A DNA stretch of 64,000 bases, taken from Aristolochia californica. Its lineage: Eukaryota > Streptophyta > Magnoliopsida > Piperales > Aristolochiaceae. The DNA lies in the NCBI GenBank assembly GCA_029961685.1, contig JARWKL010000003.1, forward strand, positions 11,193,657 through 11,257,656, read 5' to 3'. The position numbers were made by a program, and so were the translations under genes. Shown here piece after piece: positions 22,751-35,700 of this stretch; within the stretch, counting starts at the first letter, position 1; each line of letters starts with the position of its first letter. A model generated the notes under the pieces. The model was given only the letters and a program-made list of their open reading frames with translations. It did not search any database and was not told the origin of the DNA.

Positions 22751-25700
22751 GTATCTATTCCAATTTTTTTTCTCCGTCAAATCTCTCTATTACGTTTCGT
22801 AGCAATTTTAGATTGTGTGGTCTAGATGCTGGCAGCGTTTAGTGCTATAAAGTCATTTATATTCTTCATGATTTTTCTGTAACCCTTTTCCTATTGAAAT
22901 TTATGGGCGGAATACTGTGTATTGTTTTGATAGTATTGTTTTATCTTCCGTTAAACTGTTATACTAGTTGCATTGGCCAGGGAAAAAAAAAAAGCAATAC
23001 TGTAGATCAAATCGAAGTTTTTTAGTTAAGTTTGAGCAATTGGGAATTTGATTTACAATGTATGAGATTCTTCTATCATTTTTTTTGGAATAGACCCTGA
23101 AATATTGGATGCAGAATGGGCATTCTTCGATCTCTTTACCTAACCAAAAGTATAGATATACATTTTTTTACTAATTATTTTAAGTATGAAATCTACCTTT
23201 ACTTGCCCTGTTGGCGTGTGTATCCCTACATGTCCAAAGGTGCACCATCTAGATTTTGGAGTTGAAGAATGAAGGGCTTTATTCATCACATTTTTTTATG
23301 AACTTGCTGCCTCCTCAATTAATGCACGAAGCAGAATGTAGCTGTCAAATCACACCTTCTAGTATTGGTGCTCAACTACCTCAGGCTTCCCTATTGTAGC
23401 AAGGACTTAACTTCCTGTTTTTGTGATTGATGTATGGTCCTCATGTGTTATAAACTACTTCTCTTTCTTTTCTATGTTGCTTCCAAAGTAACATTCTGAG
23501 ATATATGCAGTCAGATGTTCTTGTAATGCAACCTTCTCATCAAAAACTTTGTGCTAACATGAATTCTCTCCCTTTCCCTGACTCTGCTTTGTCATTTTGG
23601 GAATAAAGATTTATGTGGTTGTTGGACTTGGAACCAGGCTTTCTAAAACTTTTTGCCTAACACTATTGGATCATTCATGTTGAGAAAAAGTTGAACGTGA
23701 CATTTGTTCCCTCCCACAATCTCTTTGGATTCTTGAATTGTTTAACGAGGCTTGTGTCACAATGATGTCACACATTTTGGTTTAGGGCTGTAATGTTTCA
23801 GTAAATATATTTTCATGTATATGTGTATGTATGAATATCATATACTTTGAAAAAAGTATGGATTGGATATTATATGCTGAAAATCTTACCCATCATAGCT
23901 AAGATTATGATAGAGGCTATGGAGCTAGTAATAGAGAGACCCAAGTAACTTACGGAAGTCAATTGGTTGTTTTCTTGGTAATAAAGAGCTGCACTTAACA
24001 GGAAAGGCACCGTAGCATATGTGAACGGGGAGATTATTCATTCATCTTTGTCCTCTGTTGGATTTCTGTCCCTGCTTTATTTATTTTTTTATATTACTTT
24101 TAGACATCTAATTGGAACCACTTTTTGTTTACTATAAAAACCTCATCCTTGATTTTAGTTTCTTTACTTTTTTTTTCTAATAATAGTTTCAACTTTAGGG
24201 CCTTATCTATTGTATTATTTTTTCTTTAAAGTCTTATCCCAACTATACTAAGGTTAACTATGTCAGTTCTTCTTCTCTGTTTCACACTATCATTTTCTAG
24301 TTTCATCACTGAGCTTGCCTATTTTGAGCTTTCTTAACTACCTCCATACATCTCATGTTAGGCCTTTTTTATTTCTTGATGGGATTTCAACCTCCATTGA
24401 TAAACCCTTCTGATTGTCGATCTTTAGAATGTCTGTGATCATTGAGTCTGTTAGGGTGGATGATGCAGTCATGTACCATCTTTTGTTTCTCACATGGAGG
24501 ATATTATTAAATTTTACTAGTGCTGTGAATTGGGCCTTTGTCTCAATGGTGACATGGGTGGTTTTCTGTAGGAGGTCTTTGGGTTCTCACCAGGAAGCAT
24601 GGTTTCAAGATTCAAAATGAAAAAGCTAGTGTCTTGGTTCATAAGTTTTGACATTACTTCATTCTGGACTCTAGGTTTGTGGAACTGAGAGGACTTTAAT
24701 TAATCTAAGTTGAGAAGGATGCTCTATTTTTGAGTGGCTTGTTGGATTTTTTATTTAAATGGAAAAAAAATTCTTGAAAAGAGGAATGGGTTATTGTCTT
24801 GAGGAAAGTTCTGGTTTTAAAAAATGCCTTTGTCTAGATTTTCAAATATGTGTTCTTGAGGCGTTCTTGTTGTGATTTTTTTTAAAATATTTTGAAGCTT
24901 GATTTTGGTAAAGCTTCCAGCTATTGGGGCACTTTGAATGCAGGGGTTGTTCATGATTAGTTTGTCTCAAAGCACTTGAACCGGAAGATGATGATTAAAC
25001 AGCTGAGTATCTTTGCAACATTAAACCAGCCTTAGGAATAGTTACACTATTGGTTGAAGGCTTATTTGATTCTGTTGTTTGGTTTCCTATTTTGATTTTC
25101 CATTGTGTAAAATAAAATGTTGAGTTTAAAGCTTTTTTTTTTTCTTTTTTTCTTTTTGAAAAAGATGGAGCTTTCTGAAGAAGTTTCATGTTGTGAATTG
25201 GCTTATGCAGTTTCAACTGACACATGATACTTGCATGCTTTGCTAAATTTTTATCTTTTGGCTAAGAGTACATTCTCCTTGTAAATTGTCAATTATCTTT
25301 TTGGGTAATGATGTTCTCCTTGTAAATTTCCAAATTAGATTAATCTTCTAGAGAATTGATAATAGCACATGCCATCATGGTTTTGAAATTTCATTACAGT
25401 TGCCCTTCCCTCTCTTTTATTTTGTTTTCTATTAGAACAAGACAAGAATGGCTTTATTGAATGCAATATTACTCTTTTATCTTAAGGGTGTATAGTTCCA
25501 CTAGCTTAATGCAGGATCAAATTACTTGTGTTGGACTCACCTAGATGTATTCTTAACATATTGGCTTTATTTTTCAATATTTGTATAGATTTTTATGTAA
25601 GACCCACCTAATTGGCTCCCATCTTGAAGTGTGATCCTATTTTGAATGTCATCTTGTAATAGTAAACCTCAAAATGTGGGGCCTATTAGATGAGTCCTAC

Positions 25701-26229
25701 TATGCTCATATTGAAAAGTGGGCCACGATTTAAAGCTTGAATGTAGTTAGGTAGGTCTCACTTTAAACTGGTGGGTTTATAAGCCCAAAATATATATGAG
25801 ACATTAACCTTTTTTTATAAGGATTTATTTTTCTTGTTGGAAAAAGAGAGTTTCAAAACTAGGAAGTGTAATTATCCATGTTTTTTGGAGGGTGAGGGTT
25901 GGGTTGGGGGTGAAAGGTGTTTAATTACACAAAATTTTTAAGAGGGGGCATTGTTACTAGCCATTTGCCATTTCATCCCAAGAAACAAGTGGGTGGAGCC
26001 TTGTATTTTTAGGACTTTTATTTTTCTTGTGCTAATGGTTATTGCACCACCAGAATTAGATATGTCAGTAACCCTGCTACAACTTATATGGATGGCTATG
26101 CAGGATTTCATACTTAGGTATTACTTCTAGTGGAAGGGCATTGATTCATGATCAAATTGGTTGTTTATTAATTTGAGAATTAGGGTTCAAGTCCAATGGA
26201 TGTCTTTCTGCATCTATTGATATAACCAG

Positions 26230-29200
26230 TTTTTTCTTCCGCTTAGGAAACTACACTCTTACCCCTATTGAATTTGATCAAAGACTCAGTTTGTGTTCTG
26301 ATTTGCAACTTCTCTTACATCAAGATCAAATCCATTGGAAATAGCAGGTCAGATTCAAATGGTTGATTGAGGGTGATGAGAACACTAAGTTCTTTCATAC
26401 CTTAGCCTCGGTCTGTAGGCAACCTAACCGTGTCAGCTCATTCACAATAAATGCTGAAGTAGCTGCGGATAGATTGTATATTACTGACTGTTGGTGAGTT
26501 ATTTCACAGTGCTATTCACCATAAAGATGGAGATGAAGCTGCAAATCAGTAACTTGAGATAATCGCTTATCCCTGATCCTGGCATATGAAGCTGCCTTTC
26601 TCTAATAAACAAATTGAGCAAGTTATCACTAAACTCCCTAGTGCTAAAGCACTAGGACCAGATGGATACAATGGAGAATACTACAACCACAGTTGGAGCT
26701 TCATTAAGGAGGACATCTGTAGCTTAGTCTAAAAATTCCACTAAAATGGGCTCAACAATCATGTGATAGGGCATCCTTCATTGCTCTTGTTTTGAAGAAA
26801 AATCAAGTGGAGTGAACCATGGATTTCAGGCCAATAAGCCTGGTCTCTAGCACTTACAACATTATCGCCAAACTGCTTGCCAAATTACTTATAGTGGCAA
26901 TTGCGATGGTGATTTATGATGGATAGTGTTCTTTTCTTGCTAGAAAAAGTAATTTGGATGCTGCAATGAGGGTGCATGACAGATTGACTGTCTGAAATGA
27001 AGGGTTTCTCCAAGCTTTGCAACTGAAAGTTGACCTGGAAAAGACCTTTGATAGAGTTCATTGGAATTTGCTGGACGACATTCTTGTAAGAATGGGTTTT
27101 GGCACTACATGGTGAAAATGGATCATGAGTTGCATCTCCTCTGCCTCTTACTCTCTTTCTCAACAGGACAGCATTTGGCTATTTCAAAGGGACTAGGGGA
27201 ATCCCTTAGGGTGATCCCTTGTCCTTAGTCCTATTCAACATCATTGGCAGGTACTTAAATGCTGTGATATACTCCACATGAAGAGAAGGATGGTTCTATC
27301 CAATTGCAAAAGATGCTGAATTGGATATTCCCATAATTCAATTTGCTGATGACGTGATCATATTCTATGATGGCAGGTTGGATCAGGCACTTGTCTCAAG
27401 GCATTGCTGGGTCTTTTTGAAACCACATCTAGGTAGAAGATTAATTGGGAGAAATTCTATCTTTACGGATTCAACATGGGGGATGACACTGTCAATGAGC
27501 TAACCATCTGAATTGAGTGTATACACATGCCCGCCTCGCCATCTATTTTGGTCTGCCTTTTACCTCCACAAGACCTGGCAAAACATTGTGGGTCCCATTG
27601 AGTGAACAAATAGAAGCTCGACTATCTACCTAGAAGGGGAAGCTCCTCACCAGAGCCCAAGGAGTGACCCTCCTTAATTTCTGTCTGGCTGGCTTGCCAT
27701 TTTACCATCTTTACTTTCTCTCTTGTCCTGATAACATTCACCACAAATTTGAATTGATTAAAAGCAGATTCCTATGTAGGGGTGCTGAGAGCAGCTCTAA
27801 CACCACCTGATGGTGTGGGTAGATGTTTGCAAACCAAAGTCTTTGGCAGTTTGGGCATCCAATCCACCAAAGAGACAAGTCAAGCATTATTGCTGAAACG
27901 GCTATGGAGGATTAACACCTGAAGCGACATTGCTTGGAGGAATCTGGTTGAAAGTAAATTGAGGCATCCTAGTGGCTTGATGGAGGGAAGAAAAGAAACC
28001 TCTCACTCATCTAGTGCGCCTGTTTCTTCTGCTCAATAAATTCAACATGGGAGTGAAATTCTACTTGGGGAAGGGAGACATTGTTACTCTGGACAGACTG
28101 GTGGATTGACGATAGAGATATGAAGACATCCCACCTGAGAGTCTTCAATCTTACACTGGGAAAAGACCTGATGATTGCTGAAGCCAGAACCTCCCGATCA
28201 ACCAGCTGGCTGGAATCTTCACATCTGTAGGGGACTCAATGAGGAAGCTCCAGAGACTAGCTCTCTATTAATCTTCTTGATGATACTCTTTTAAGATGGG
28301 TTGAAGCTGGTCCCATCATTTGGACACCATCTAAAGTAAGGAGTTCATTATCAGCTCTACTTATAAGTGGTTAACTGGCTAGGAGATTGAGTAACTCATG
28401 AAGCCGCGATTCATAGAGGCCTTCGACACCCCAAAAAATCAGATTCTTTACATGGAGTGCTGCAAAGGGCAGAATATTCACCTTTGATAGTCTAAGGAGA
28501 TGCAGTACCACTATTGCCAGCAGCCTTTGTACGCTGTGTGGATCTGCAGAAGAAGATACCAATCACTTACTCCTACAATACCCCTTCACATGGAAAATCT
28601 AGTGCAGTATCTTTCATAAATTGGGCCTTAGTTTTGGCATGCCATGAAACTTCACTAAAATCCTCAAGCTTGGAACTGCATGAGGTTACCAAAGCTGGGC
28701 TCAATTCTCTTATCTGCCTGCCTTACGCACATCCCTTGGGGGAATTGTTTGGAAAGGGAATAGAAGCCACATAGTCATGAGTGGGTGATGAATGGAATCT
28801 CAGCATCAATCCTCGCCTGGATCAGCACCAAACAAAAATCCAGAACCTTACTGGTGGCATCTTCAAAAGGAATTGGACCGTAGTTATGCAGCTCTGGGCA
28901 CCTAAGCCCAGACACTTGGTAGAATGGCAACCCCTACCCCCAATGTGGTAAAACTTAATTTCGACTGATACACTCTTGGAAATCCTGGCCAGGCCCAAAT
29001 TGGCTGTATTATCTGGGACTCATGAAAGTATTCTCGTGGCTTCCTACTCAGGACCAATTGGCATATCTAACTTTAGTACAATGGAGCTCCTCAGTCTCAG
29101 GTAGGCATCCTTCTATAGAAGTCCTCAATTGGCGGCTTGTTGTGGATTGAAGGTGACTCGAATGTTGTAATTGGATGGTGTGAAAAGGAGGCTAATCCTC

Positions 29201-29407
29201 TGTGGAGGCATTGGCAGCACTTCCATGAAATTATGGACCTGCTTTCCAAATGTAATTCCACTTGGACCCATGTATATAGATTAGTAAACAATGAGGCTGA
29301 TCTCTTAGATAAAACAAAGGGTGGCCCTCCAATCTCTCATTGTAAAGAAGCTCCCTTCCTAAGTTTGTATTCCTTGTTTCAGAATAAAGCTTCATCCTTC
29401 TAAAAAA
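26230..29407 (+). mobile_element. Degenerate L1-type LINE (5'-truncated ORF2)
   Basis: Fragments in several frames give the order of a plant LINE ORF2: [83 protein letters not shown] (FADD in place of YADD), then zinc-finger-like remnants and an RNase H tail (LWIEGDSNVVIGW, VNNEADLLDKTKGG). The endonuclease is missing. Many stops are present. A short A-run at about 29402-29407 may mark the 3' end. Same family type as the LINE at 52372. Confidence 0.85.
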
Positions 29408-29409
29408 AG

Positions 29410-29907
29410 GTGCACTTTTCCTCATAGGATAGGAATAACATTTTAGTTTGTTGGTTTTTTCTACCGTGCTCTTTTAGTTCAGATCCACTATCTGCATTAC
29501 TGTAGTGCTAATTTTGTGATGATTTTATTTATATTTGCGTATACTGATGGAAATCAGCTTCTATGTCTGTTGGATTTCTCTAAATGTTTTTTAAAAGTTG
29601 ATATCAGCTATCCATATGGGCTATTTCTAGTTATTTTATTTATTTTTGCATATGCTACTGATGTGCACTTTTTTCTCATAGGATTGGAATAATATTTTAG
29701 TTTGTTAGCTTTTTCTACTATGCGCTTTTGAGTTCACATCAACTATCTGCATTGTTGTAGTGCTAATTTGTAATGATTTTATTTATATTTGCTTATACTG
29801 ATGAAATCAGCTTCCGTGTTCGTTGGATTTCTCTAAATGCTTTTTTGATGTCAGCTATCCATTAAGACTATTTCTAATTATTTTATTTATCTTTGCATAT
29901 GCTACTG
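29410..29907 (+). repeat. Tandem duplication of a ~250-bp unit upstream of RanGAP
   Basis: Two adjacent copies, about 29410-29662 and 29663-29907, both begin GTGCACTTTT and end CATATGCTACTGATG. They share blocks such as TCATAGGAT, TAGTTTGTTRG, CTATCTGCATT and GTTGGATTTCTCTAAATG. Small indels and substitutions separate them. Confidence 0.88.
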
Positions 29908-29940
29908 ATGACATCAGTTAACTGTGAAGTGAACCTACTC

Positions 29941-29954
29941 TTCTTCTTCTTCTT

Positions 29955-29992
<38 letters not shown>
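29941..29992 (+). repeat. (CTT)n(CT)n microsatellite before the RanGAP splice acceptor
   Basis: A CTT run changes into a CT run ending 14 bases before the AG at 30005-30006. It extends the polypyrimidine tract of the inferred 5'UTR intron acceptor. Confidence 0.85.
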
Positions 29993-29996
<4 letters not shown>

Positions 29997-30017
29997 GTTT
30001 TTCCAGCTTTCATCATA

Positions 30018-31670
30018 ATGGATGCAACAACAGAGACGTCTCACAGCCCCTTCTCCATAAAACTGTGGCCCCCAAGCCAGAGCACTCGCCTGATGCTTGT
30101 GGAGAGAATGACTAAAAATCTTTCTTCTCCATCCATTTTCTCTCGAAAATATGGCCTTTTAAGCACAGAAGAAGCTGAAGAAAATGCTAAACAGATAGAA
30201 GAGACAGCTTTTTCTGCTGCTAGTGAACATTTTGAGAAAGAACCTGACAGTGATGGAAGCTCTGCAGTGCAGTTATATGCAAAGGAGTCCAGCAAGCTCA
30301 TGCTGGAAGTCCTAAAAAGGGGTCCTCAACAGGAGAACAGGGAGGATCTGTTATCAAATGGGAGTCCTCTTTCAACCATTTTTGATATCTCTGGTGGGAA
30401 AAGAGCTTTAATTGAAGCAGATGAGGCCCGAGACCTTCTAAAGCCGCTAGCAGTGCCAGGAAACTCTTATACTAAAATATGCTTTAGCAACAGAAGCTTT
30501 GGGATTGGTGCAGCACGTGTAGCAGAGCCCATCTTAGCGTCCCTAAAGGATCAGCTAACTGAAATCGATTTGTCAGATTTTATAGCAGGTAGGCCTGAGC
30601 CTGAAGCACTTGAGGTCATGAGTATCTTTGCAGAAGCTCTTCAGGGATCTGTTTTAAGATATTTAGATCTCTCAAATAATGCCTTAGGAGAGAAGGGAGT
30701 CAGGGCATTTGAGGAACTTTTGAAATCTCAAAGTAGCTTAGAGGAGCTTTACTTGATGAATGATGGTATCTCTGAAGAAGCTGCCAGGGCTGTCTGTGAG
30801 CTGATTCCATCTACTGAGAATCTTAAGGTTCTTCATTTTCATAATAATATGACTGGAGACGTAGGGGCTATTGCTATTTCAGAAGTAGTGAAACGCTCTG
30901 CTTTATTGGAGGATTTCAGGTGCTCTTCCTCTAGGGTGGACTCTGATGGTGGGGTTGCATTAGCTGAGGCATTGGAGGTTTGCAGTAATTTGAAGAAGCT
31001 TGATCTGCAAGATAACATGTTTGGTGTGGATGCCGGAAAAGCTTTAAGCAAAACTATTTCGTGTTTCAAGGTTCTGACAGAAGTTTACTTGAATTACTTG
31101 AATTTAGCGGACGAGGGGGCCATTGCTCTAGCAAATGCTCTTAAAAATTCTGCTCCCTCTCTTGAAGTCATAGAAATGGCTGGAAATGATATCACGGTTG
31201 AAGCTGCTCCTGCATTAGCAGGATGTATAGCAGAAAAACAGTGCCTGAGCAAGTTGAACTTATCTGAGAATGAACTAAAGGATGAGGGGGCTACGAAGAT
31301 TGCTGACGGCTTAAAGGAGGGTCATGAACAGCTGAAAGAAGTTGATATGAGCACAAATTATCTTAGGAGAGCAGGAGCAAGAACATTGGCTCGAGCAGTA
31401 GTTTCTAAGCCTGACTTTGTGCTTTTGAATGTAAATGGCAATTTAATTTCTGATGAAGGAATTGAAGAAGTGAAGGAGATACTAAAAGCAGGTAAGAAGT
31501 GCTTGGATGTTCTTGCACCGCTGGATGAGAATGACCCTGAAGGAGAAGAAGATGGGAAATCTGAGGAAGATAACGAGGGTGGAGAAGAAAGGAAATCTGA
31601 GGAAGATGACGAGGGTGCAGAAGAAAAGGAACTAGAGGCAAAGCTTGGAGGTCTTAAAGTTGATGAGTAG
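30018..31670 (+). CDS. RANGAP1: Ran GTPase-activating protein (RanGAP), plant WPP type
   Basis: A single uninterrupted 550-aa frame. RanGAP raises GTP hydrolysis by Ran, which sets the direction of nuclear transport and, in plants, marks division sites. The N-terminal WPP domain is visible (W17-P18-P19, within KLWPPSQSTRLMLVERM, about residues 10-110); in plants it targets RanGAP to the nuclear envelope and the cell plate. LRR units of the ribonuclease-inhibitor-like RanGAP kind follow at about 200-480 (LRYLDLSNNALGEKGVRAF, LKKLDLQDNMFG, LSKLNLSENELKDEGA). The last 45 residues are an acidic tail with an internal duplication. Arabidopsis RANGAP1 and RANGAP2 are about 535-545 aa, so the length fits; which paralog this corresponds to is open. 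An intronless CDS after a 5'UTR intron is inferred. It converges on the CHR12-like gene. Confidence 0.96.
   Translation: MDATTETSHSPFSIKLWPPSQSTRLMLVERMTKNLSSPSIFSRKYGLLSTEEAEENAKQIEETAFSAASEHFEKEPDSDGSSAVQLYAKESSKLMLEVLKRGPQQENREDLLSNGSPLSTIFDISGGKRALIEADEARDLLKPLAVPGNSYTKICFSNRSFGIGAARVAEPILASLKDQLTEIDLSDFIAGRPEPEALEVMSIFAEALQGSVLRYLDLSNNALGEKGVRAFEELLKSQSSLEELYLMNDGISEEAARAVCELIPSTENLKVLHFHNNMTGDVGAIAISEVVKRSALLEDFRCSSSRVDSDGGVALAEALEVCSNLKKLDLQDNMFGVDAGKALSKTISCFKVLTEVYLNYLNLADEGAIALANALKNSAPSLEVIEMAGNDITVEAAPALAGCIAEKQCLSKLNLSENELKDEGATKIADGLKEGHEQLKEVDMSTNYLRRAGARTLARAVVSKPDFVLLNVNGNLISDEGIEEVKEILKAGKKCLDVLAPLDENDPEGEEDGKSEEDNEGGEERKSEEDDEGAEEKELEAKLGGLKVDE
31542..31616 (+). repeat. In-frame tandem duplication in the RanGAP acidic tail
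   Basis: Two coding units of 39 and 36 bp repeat the motif KSEED.EGG/A within glutamate-rich sequence. The reading frame is kept, so the tail was lengthened without damage. Confidence 0.85.
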
Positions 31671-32787
31671 GACTCAAATGTTTTGGCCACTCAAGTCTGC
31701 TTCTTGCTGGCACTAAAACTATTATTTGGTGACTGAAACACTGTTGATTAACTTATTTTAAACTGCATGGAGTGATTTTTTAAAATGTCACGCCACCAGA
31801 TGTTGTAGCTTGCAGCAGAGATCAATGCTTCGATTTTGCTTTCATGGTGATGATGAATGTGACTCCCATGGTGTGTATGCGTACGGCCCGGTTAATGATG
31901 GTTTAGTGGTTTGTTTTTATGGTTTGCTTGTTCTTTGAGATTTTAATTGCTTACAGAACCATCATCTGACAAGGCAAGCTCAAGCACCAGGTGTACGCCG
32001 AAAATGGAATGGCCCTTCTCACTTTTCTGGTTTTTATCCTATAATTTGACTGAATTCGGGTTAATTTAAATGATGCAATCGTGTAGCTAAAGCCAAAATC
32101 TACGATGCAAATTATCCCGCCAGTGTTTTGTAAGAATGGAATTACAGCAGCCTCTCCTCTCCCACAGGGAATAGTGGTCGCCTCTTCCTTTGATGCGTTT
32201 TCATTTGGTTCACTTGCTTCCTGTTTGAACTCGGTGCAATTAGCTTTTTCTAACTTATGATAAAGATTCCAGATTGGGTATCCTCCTGCTCATTATTTTG
32301 TGAAGTAGATGTTGATCTTTCTTTGAACCAACATACGATTAATATTGCTAAATATTCATAACTTTGGATTGTACTGCTTCCTGTTTTACATCTCCAAACA
32401 AAATACATATATCCAGGCCCCTGATGCTGACAACTAAAGTGATAACTAACAGGATGCAGCAACTATTTTTGCATAAAACTTCAACCAGTACAATAATTGA
32501 TGCAAGAACCAGTAGATTTTCCTTCACCCATCCTCATGCTCTGCAATGACAAATCATTAGGTAGCACACGGATAAACCTGCTCATGGGGCGAATTTAGCC
32601 ACAATTAAGCTTCGATATTAAGAGATGGACCACTACAAGGAAGCTGAATACACTAGTAAGTCCCCAACTACAAAACTAAATCTACAGACCATCTGTAAGT
32701 GTACCGTAACCAAGGGGACACTCTGTATAGCCAGCCACAATATCCCTCAATGTCCTTTAGTTGTATCAGCCGGATATCCATTCATAC
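31671..32787. terminator. Convergent 3' region between RanGAP and the SNF2 gene
   Basis: The RanGAP stop and the minus-strand SNF2 stop face each other over 1.1 kb, so both 3'UTRs and poly(A) sites lie here. No other gene was recognised. The transcripts may overlap at their tails; this cannot be told from sequence alone. Confidence 0.5.
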
Positions 32788-35700
32788 TTATCCACTATGT
32801 TGCTGTTGAAATGATGATCTCCTGCCATCAGATGACGAACTCTGAGCTATGCTATGAGAAGACCTCTTCCTCTTGTGAGTTTTCCATGTAAATATTCCAC
32901 CCTGCCAACTATTTTCTCCGCCACCTTCAGCTTCATCTTTGAGGGGTTCTAAATGCTTGTACTTGAATCTTTTGGGTCTCATGAGGTCGTCACTACCTCC
33001 CTCACTCAGTTCATCATTCTCCATCTGGAGTTCTGGAGTTCTCTGCTCAGCAATACTATCAATTGTCATTTCATTGGCCTCAGTAATATTTTGCTCTCTC
33101 CTCTTACCCTTCATTGTAATCTTAGTCAAGTCTTCTCCACCTTCAACAGCTTTTATCCATTGAATATCACTTAAAAGATCAGTATAAACCACTTCTTTCC
33201 TTTTTCTTTTGCCAGTGATTTGACCATTTGCAAAATCTAATTCATTTTTGCCTTTGCATTTGTCCTGGGAATGGACAGCATATGCCCAATCAGGCACCTC
33301 ATGCTCTTCCATCAGCCTTGACCGATAGTTCTCTCTCTGTCGTCTCTCTTCATCCATCTTTTCGAATATCCAAAATTCTTCTTCGCTTCGAGCTGCTAGA
33401 CGGTTGATTTCTCTTTCACTTGGTACATCTGCACCCAATGAGTCTGTTCCTCTGCGCATGATTGCTTGCAGCATCTCTCTACGGTCTTGAGCTGAAAGAA
33501 AGAAAAAAGTATTGTTTTCGTGAGTTTCATGACAAAGAACATAACTTCTAAACTTGATTTCTATGCTAAGTATCTACTGACAGGGGGAAGTGATTAAAAT
33601 GAAAACAAGTGTTCAAGTGCTGATTATGGCACCCTAGAGAATACATAGAAGAGAGGTGCAGTGACAGAGCAGGCCCTCCCATGACATAACCAATTGAACA
33701 AAGTTTGGATTCAGTCAGACCAGCCAGTAAGGCCCATGGGAGAGCAGCCTCTCAAGATAACTGTGAATCACCTGAAAAAATGGACTACAGTCAAAGCTAA
33801 GTCATTGGTTTGTCTAGTGCATCTCTGTAAAGGAGTACAATCCTTAGGTGACTCAACAAATCTTTGTATCTGGATCAGATACCTAGGTGCATGAGGGAGG
33901 ACAAACCTGTGGAAGTTGTGTTGAAGAGTCCAGCCTGGATAACCTTTGCATCAATACCCATTTTCTGCTTGGCACGTTCTAGAATCTCCTCCTCAATTGA
34001 TCCAACACTAACCAACACAAAAACACGAACTTCCTTCTTTTGTCCAATACGGTGGGCTCGGTCCTCTGCCTGTTGATCCATTTGTGGGTTCCAATCACTA
34101 TCAAACATTATCACAGTATCTGCAGTTTGGAGATTCAATCCAAGGCCACCAGCACGAGTGCTCAACAGAAACATGAAGTAAGGAGAATCAGGTTCATTGA
34201 ACTTTTTGAGTAAAGTCCCTCGTTCCTCTGTCTTAGTGGACCCATCAAGTCTAAGAAATATGTAATTCTTCAATTTAAGATAGATCTCCAGAATGTCTAT
34301 CAGTCGTGTCATCTGGGAGAAGAGCAAAACTCTGTGACCAGCTCTTTGGAGTTTTGGCAGTAAGCGATCAAGGAGCTCAAATTTTCCAGAAGCTCTTATG
34401 ATGTCTTCAGTATACATATTATAGTCACCCCCCACGAAGAGGTATGGGTGATTGCAGCACTTCCTGAGTTGCATCGACAAGTTTTGGAGACTCTTAGACT
34501 TCCCGGTGCCTGCATAGATAGTTTTTAGAAAATTAAGAATCCTTTGCTATGAAGTATCAAGTTGAGAATATTTTGAGGTAGTCAATTCGTTCTTTTACAC
34601 TCAAATGAACAAAATTTTCATAAAATGGTTTCACACAGCAGGGATGCATATAAAAACAACTTTTTGGAGTTTCAAAATCCTGACAATATGAAAGCTCCAA
34701 TTACTGACCATAAATTATAAAAGAATTAGGCTAATATTTTACAAAATGCATCATAAATTGCACATCTGAGCATAGATGCAACTTTTCTGCACAATGCTAT
34801 TTGGACAATGATACGTTGTTGGAAGTTTGTTATCTTTTTTTCAATGTTCTGGTGGTTATGAATGTAGATATTATCCTTTTCAGTTGTTTTTTATTTCATT
34901 AGATAATAAATGAGAAAAAAGGTGCAAATATGATTTTTATTTATTGAAGTGAGAATGACATCCCTTCCCCATTTCAAAAAGTAGGCTAGAATTTTACTAT
35001 TTCAGGTCATGAATTGAGTGACCTCCACAAATTTGACAACCTGGCAATAATATTTGCATTAGAAATGAACCTCAATCAGTGCATCTACCCACTAGAAATG
35101 AATCTCGTTCAACAGAAAGCGGACCTCCAAAGTAATGTTCAGATTGGTCCCTTCCAATTTAGTACCTTGTCCATCATTTGTTTACGGGTAGGATTACTAA
35201 AGATTTGGGGGTCTCAACAAAACACTTGAAAATTGGAAAGGCAAATTGCTCTCATGATGAACATATTACTTTAATAAAGGGTAGACTTGCTGGAATTCCA
35301 TATTTCTACTTATTTCTCCTCCACTGTCCTGCGGGTGCTGCAGCAAAGATTGAGGCTCTTGGGAGGAAATTACAGTGAAATAGGTCTGTGAAAAGGAACA
35401 TTGTAACGATAGCTAAGTAATATGCTAGGAGGTTGTGGAGATTAAGTAATATGCCTGGAGGAGAAGGATACTTTGTGCAAAAGACAGAATTCCTGATGAT
35501 GATTGGTTGCCTCCAAACATTACTCCAACGGATGCATGGAAATAAGCACCCTTCATAGGAATATCATGTTTGGAATCAGATTTGGTTCTTGTGTTAAATT
35601 TTGGGATGATATTTGGCCAGGAAACAGGACCCTCCGAGATGCTTTTCCATCTCTATATTGCCTACCTCCAGACCAACTTGTTTCTGTGGCAGCAATGAAT

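Larger units (their letters stand above)
22751..30006 (+). other. Inferred 7.3-kb 5'UTR intron of RanGAP
   Basis: Positions 22751-26230 are AT-rich and without a recognisable gene; 25590-25810 has repeated GGGCC/GTGGG-like words that could be an old insertion. 26230-29407 is a decayed LINE. 29410-29907 is a tandem duplication. 29941-29992 is a CTT/CT microsatellite leading into the acceptor. The whole stretch is consistent with one long intron but no transcript evidence is available. Confidence 0.5.

Noticed and set aside
22408..22842. 144-codon plus-strand ORF as a gene
   Set aside because: No recognisable domain, and it overlaps the pyrimidine-rich island that fits a RanGAP promoter and leader exon with a donor inside it.
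31358..31690. Minus-strand serine-rich ORF opposite the RanGAP tail
   Set aside because: It is the antisense reading of the glutamate/aspartate-rich coding repeat.
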